DNA of 64,000 nucleotides from Paenibacillus periandrae (lineage in GTDB: Bacteria; Bacillota; Bacilli; Paenibacillales; NBRC-103111), in the NCBI RefSeq assembly GCF_022458865.1, contig NZ_JAJNMU010000028.1:1-64000 (forward strand), given 5' to 3'. Positions 63,380-64,000 of this stretch are shown one piece after another. The first letter of the stretch is position 1. Every line of letters begins with the position of its first letter. Position numbers and translations under genes: made by a program. The notes under the pieces were generated by a model. It had not been told where the DNA came from, did no database searches, and saw only the letters and a program-made list of their open reading frames with translations.

Positions 63380-64000
63380 TTATGCTTCCTCGGCCGCCAA
63401 GCCAAGTGCACGATTCTTCTCTTTAAACCGCTCATTGTGGGAGGATACATATGCCACCTTAGGAGCTTCTGGATCCATGTACAGCTTGGCACTATTGAGC
63501 GCCAGCACGCCGTCTGTAAACGTTCCTGCGATCAGTCTGACCTTGCTGTTATAGGTCACGAAGTCGCCTGCACCGAAGATGCCCGGGATGTTGGTCGCCA
63601 TTTTCTCACCTACGGTTGCATTCCATTCTCCCATGTTGAGATCCCAGTCACGAATCGGTCCAAAATCACTTCTCATCCCATGATTCACGATAACAGCATC
63701 CACCTCCAGCCGTTCGCACTCCCCTGTTTCTACATGTGCAATCGTCACCTGATCAATACTGTCTCCGCTACTGCTGTGGAGTGCATGCATGGCATATGGC
63801 GTACGCACGTCTACAGAGGATTGCTTCATCCTGGACACGTTTCGCTCATGACCTCCAAAGCTGTCACGTCGGTGCACGACGGTTACACTCTTCGCAATCG
63901 ATTCCAACTCATTAGCCCAGTCCACTGCCGAATCGCCACCCCCGGAAATCAGAACTCGTTTCCCACGGAAGACCTCCAGCTCTTGGACCGTATAATACAG
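63380..64000 (-). CDS. Ferredoxin-NADP reductase/thioredoxin reductase-like flavoprotein (partial, N-terminus outside window)
   Basis: The frame is open to the right edge and covers the last 206 residues. It has the NAD(P)-binding motif ISGGGDSAVDWANE followed by VTVVHRRDSFGGHE, and the C-terminal FAD signature NIPGIFGAGDF. These are typical of the Bacillus YcgT/YumC type of ferredoxin-NADP reductases, whose relatives are induced by iron limitation. Next to the siderophore uptake genes, a role in releasing iron from ferric siderophores or supplying electrons is inferred. Ends with its own terminator. Confidence 0.88.
   Translation of the reverse strand: MYYTVQELEVFRGKRVLISGGGDSAVDWANELESIAKSVTVVHRRDSFGGHERNVSRMKQSSVDVRTPYAMHALHSSSGDSIDQVTIAHVETGECERLEVDAVIVNHGMRSDFGPIRDWDLNMGEWNATVGEKMATNIPGIFGAGDFVTYNSKVRLIAGTFTDGVLALNSAKLYMDPEAPKVAYVSSHNERFKEKNRALGLAAEEA

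Overview
The window looks like chromosomal DNA of a Paenibacillus-type member of the Bacillota. The evidence is the set of YesM/YesN-like two-component pairs next to Lpl-type sugar ABC transporters that lack their own ATPase, a YesS-like membrane AraC regulator, a YjcZ-type mini-protein, a Btr-like AraC/binding-protein fusion for iron uptake, strong Gram-positive Shine-Dalgarno sites and CcpA cre-like boxes. Almost every gene lies on the minus strand. I saw no tRNA, rRNA or CRISPR array.

Layout from left to right. (a) 1-1409: the amino-terminal part of a secreted protein with near-identical fibronectin type III-like repeats, running off the left edge. (b) 1689-3656: a complete group II intron with its reverse transcriptase, inserted directly after the T-tract of a rho-independent terminator. 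(c) 3779-9052: a pentose phosphate operon (zwf-tkt-transaldolase) with a divergent LysR regulator, then a lipoprotein with Asp-box repeats (9318-10274). (d) Cluster 1, 10403-24533: a YesS-like regulator, two permeases, a DUF3502-type binding protein, three large proteins predicted to act on uronic-acid-rich glycans (one clearly heparinase II/III-like), an aldo/keto reductase and a fuconolactonase-like amidohydrolase. (e) Cluster 2, 24641-36204: binding protein, permeases (one frameshifted), YesM/YesN pair, 2-hydroxyacid dehydrogenase, GHL6-type hydrolase, SIS isomerase and the tail of a DUF1537 kinase gene. (f) Cluster 3, 36386-54676: GH2 beta-galactosidase, GH78 alpha-L-rhamnosidase, a second YesM/YesN pair, a CUT1 transporter, a GH127-like Cys-Zn hydrolase, an Asp/Glu-racemase-like protein with one catalytic Cys, a RuBisCO-like protein and an intact DUF1537 kinase. 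(g) 54819-56934: a ROK remnant, a DUF1349 protein, a sugar O-acetyltransferase and a YjcZ-like mini-protein. (h) 57110-64000: a Fur-type iron-siderophore uptake locus with a ferredoxin-NADP reductase-like gene at the right edge.

How the genes fit together. Clusters 1-3 are three separate systems for plant-type or other acidic glycans. Each has its own sensor or regulator and importer, with enzymes that release monosaccharides and, in clusters 1 and 3, enzymes that process an unusual sugar acid. Cluster 3 is the most interesting: rhamnosidase, galactosidase and an arabinofuranosidase-type enzyme are joined to RuBisCO-like protein plus DUF1537 kinase, a pair known from D-apiose breakdown. That would suit a pectin such as rhamnogalacturonan II, which contains rhamnose, galactose, arabinose and apiose. 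The apiose/apionate dehydrogenase steps are absent here, so the true substrate is open. Cluster 2 looks like a decaying relative: it has a frameshifted permease and a leftover tail of the same kinase. Two of its transcription units share a 28-bp element at the same distance from the start codon, a candidate operator for its YesN regulator.
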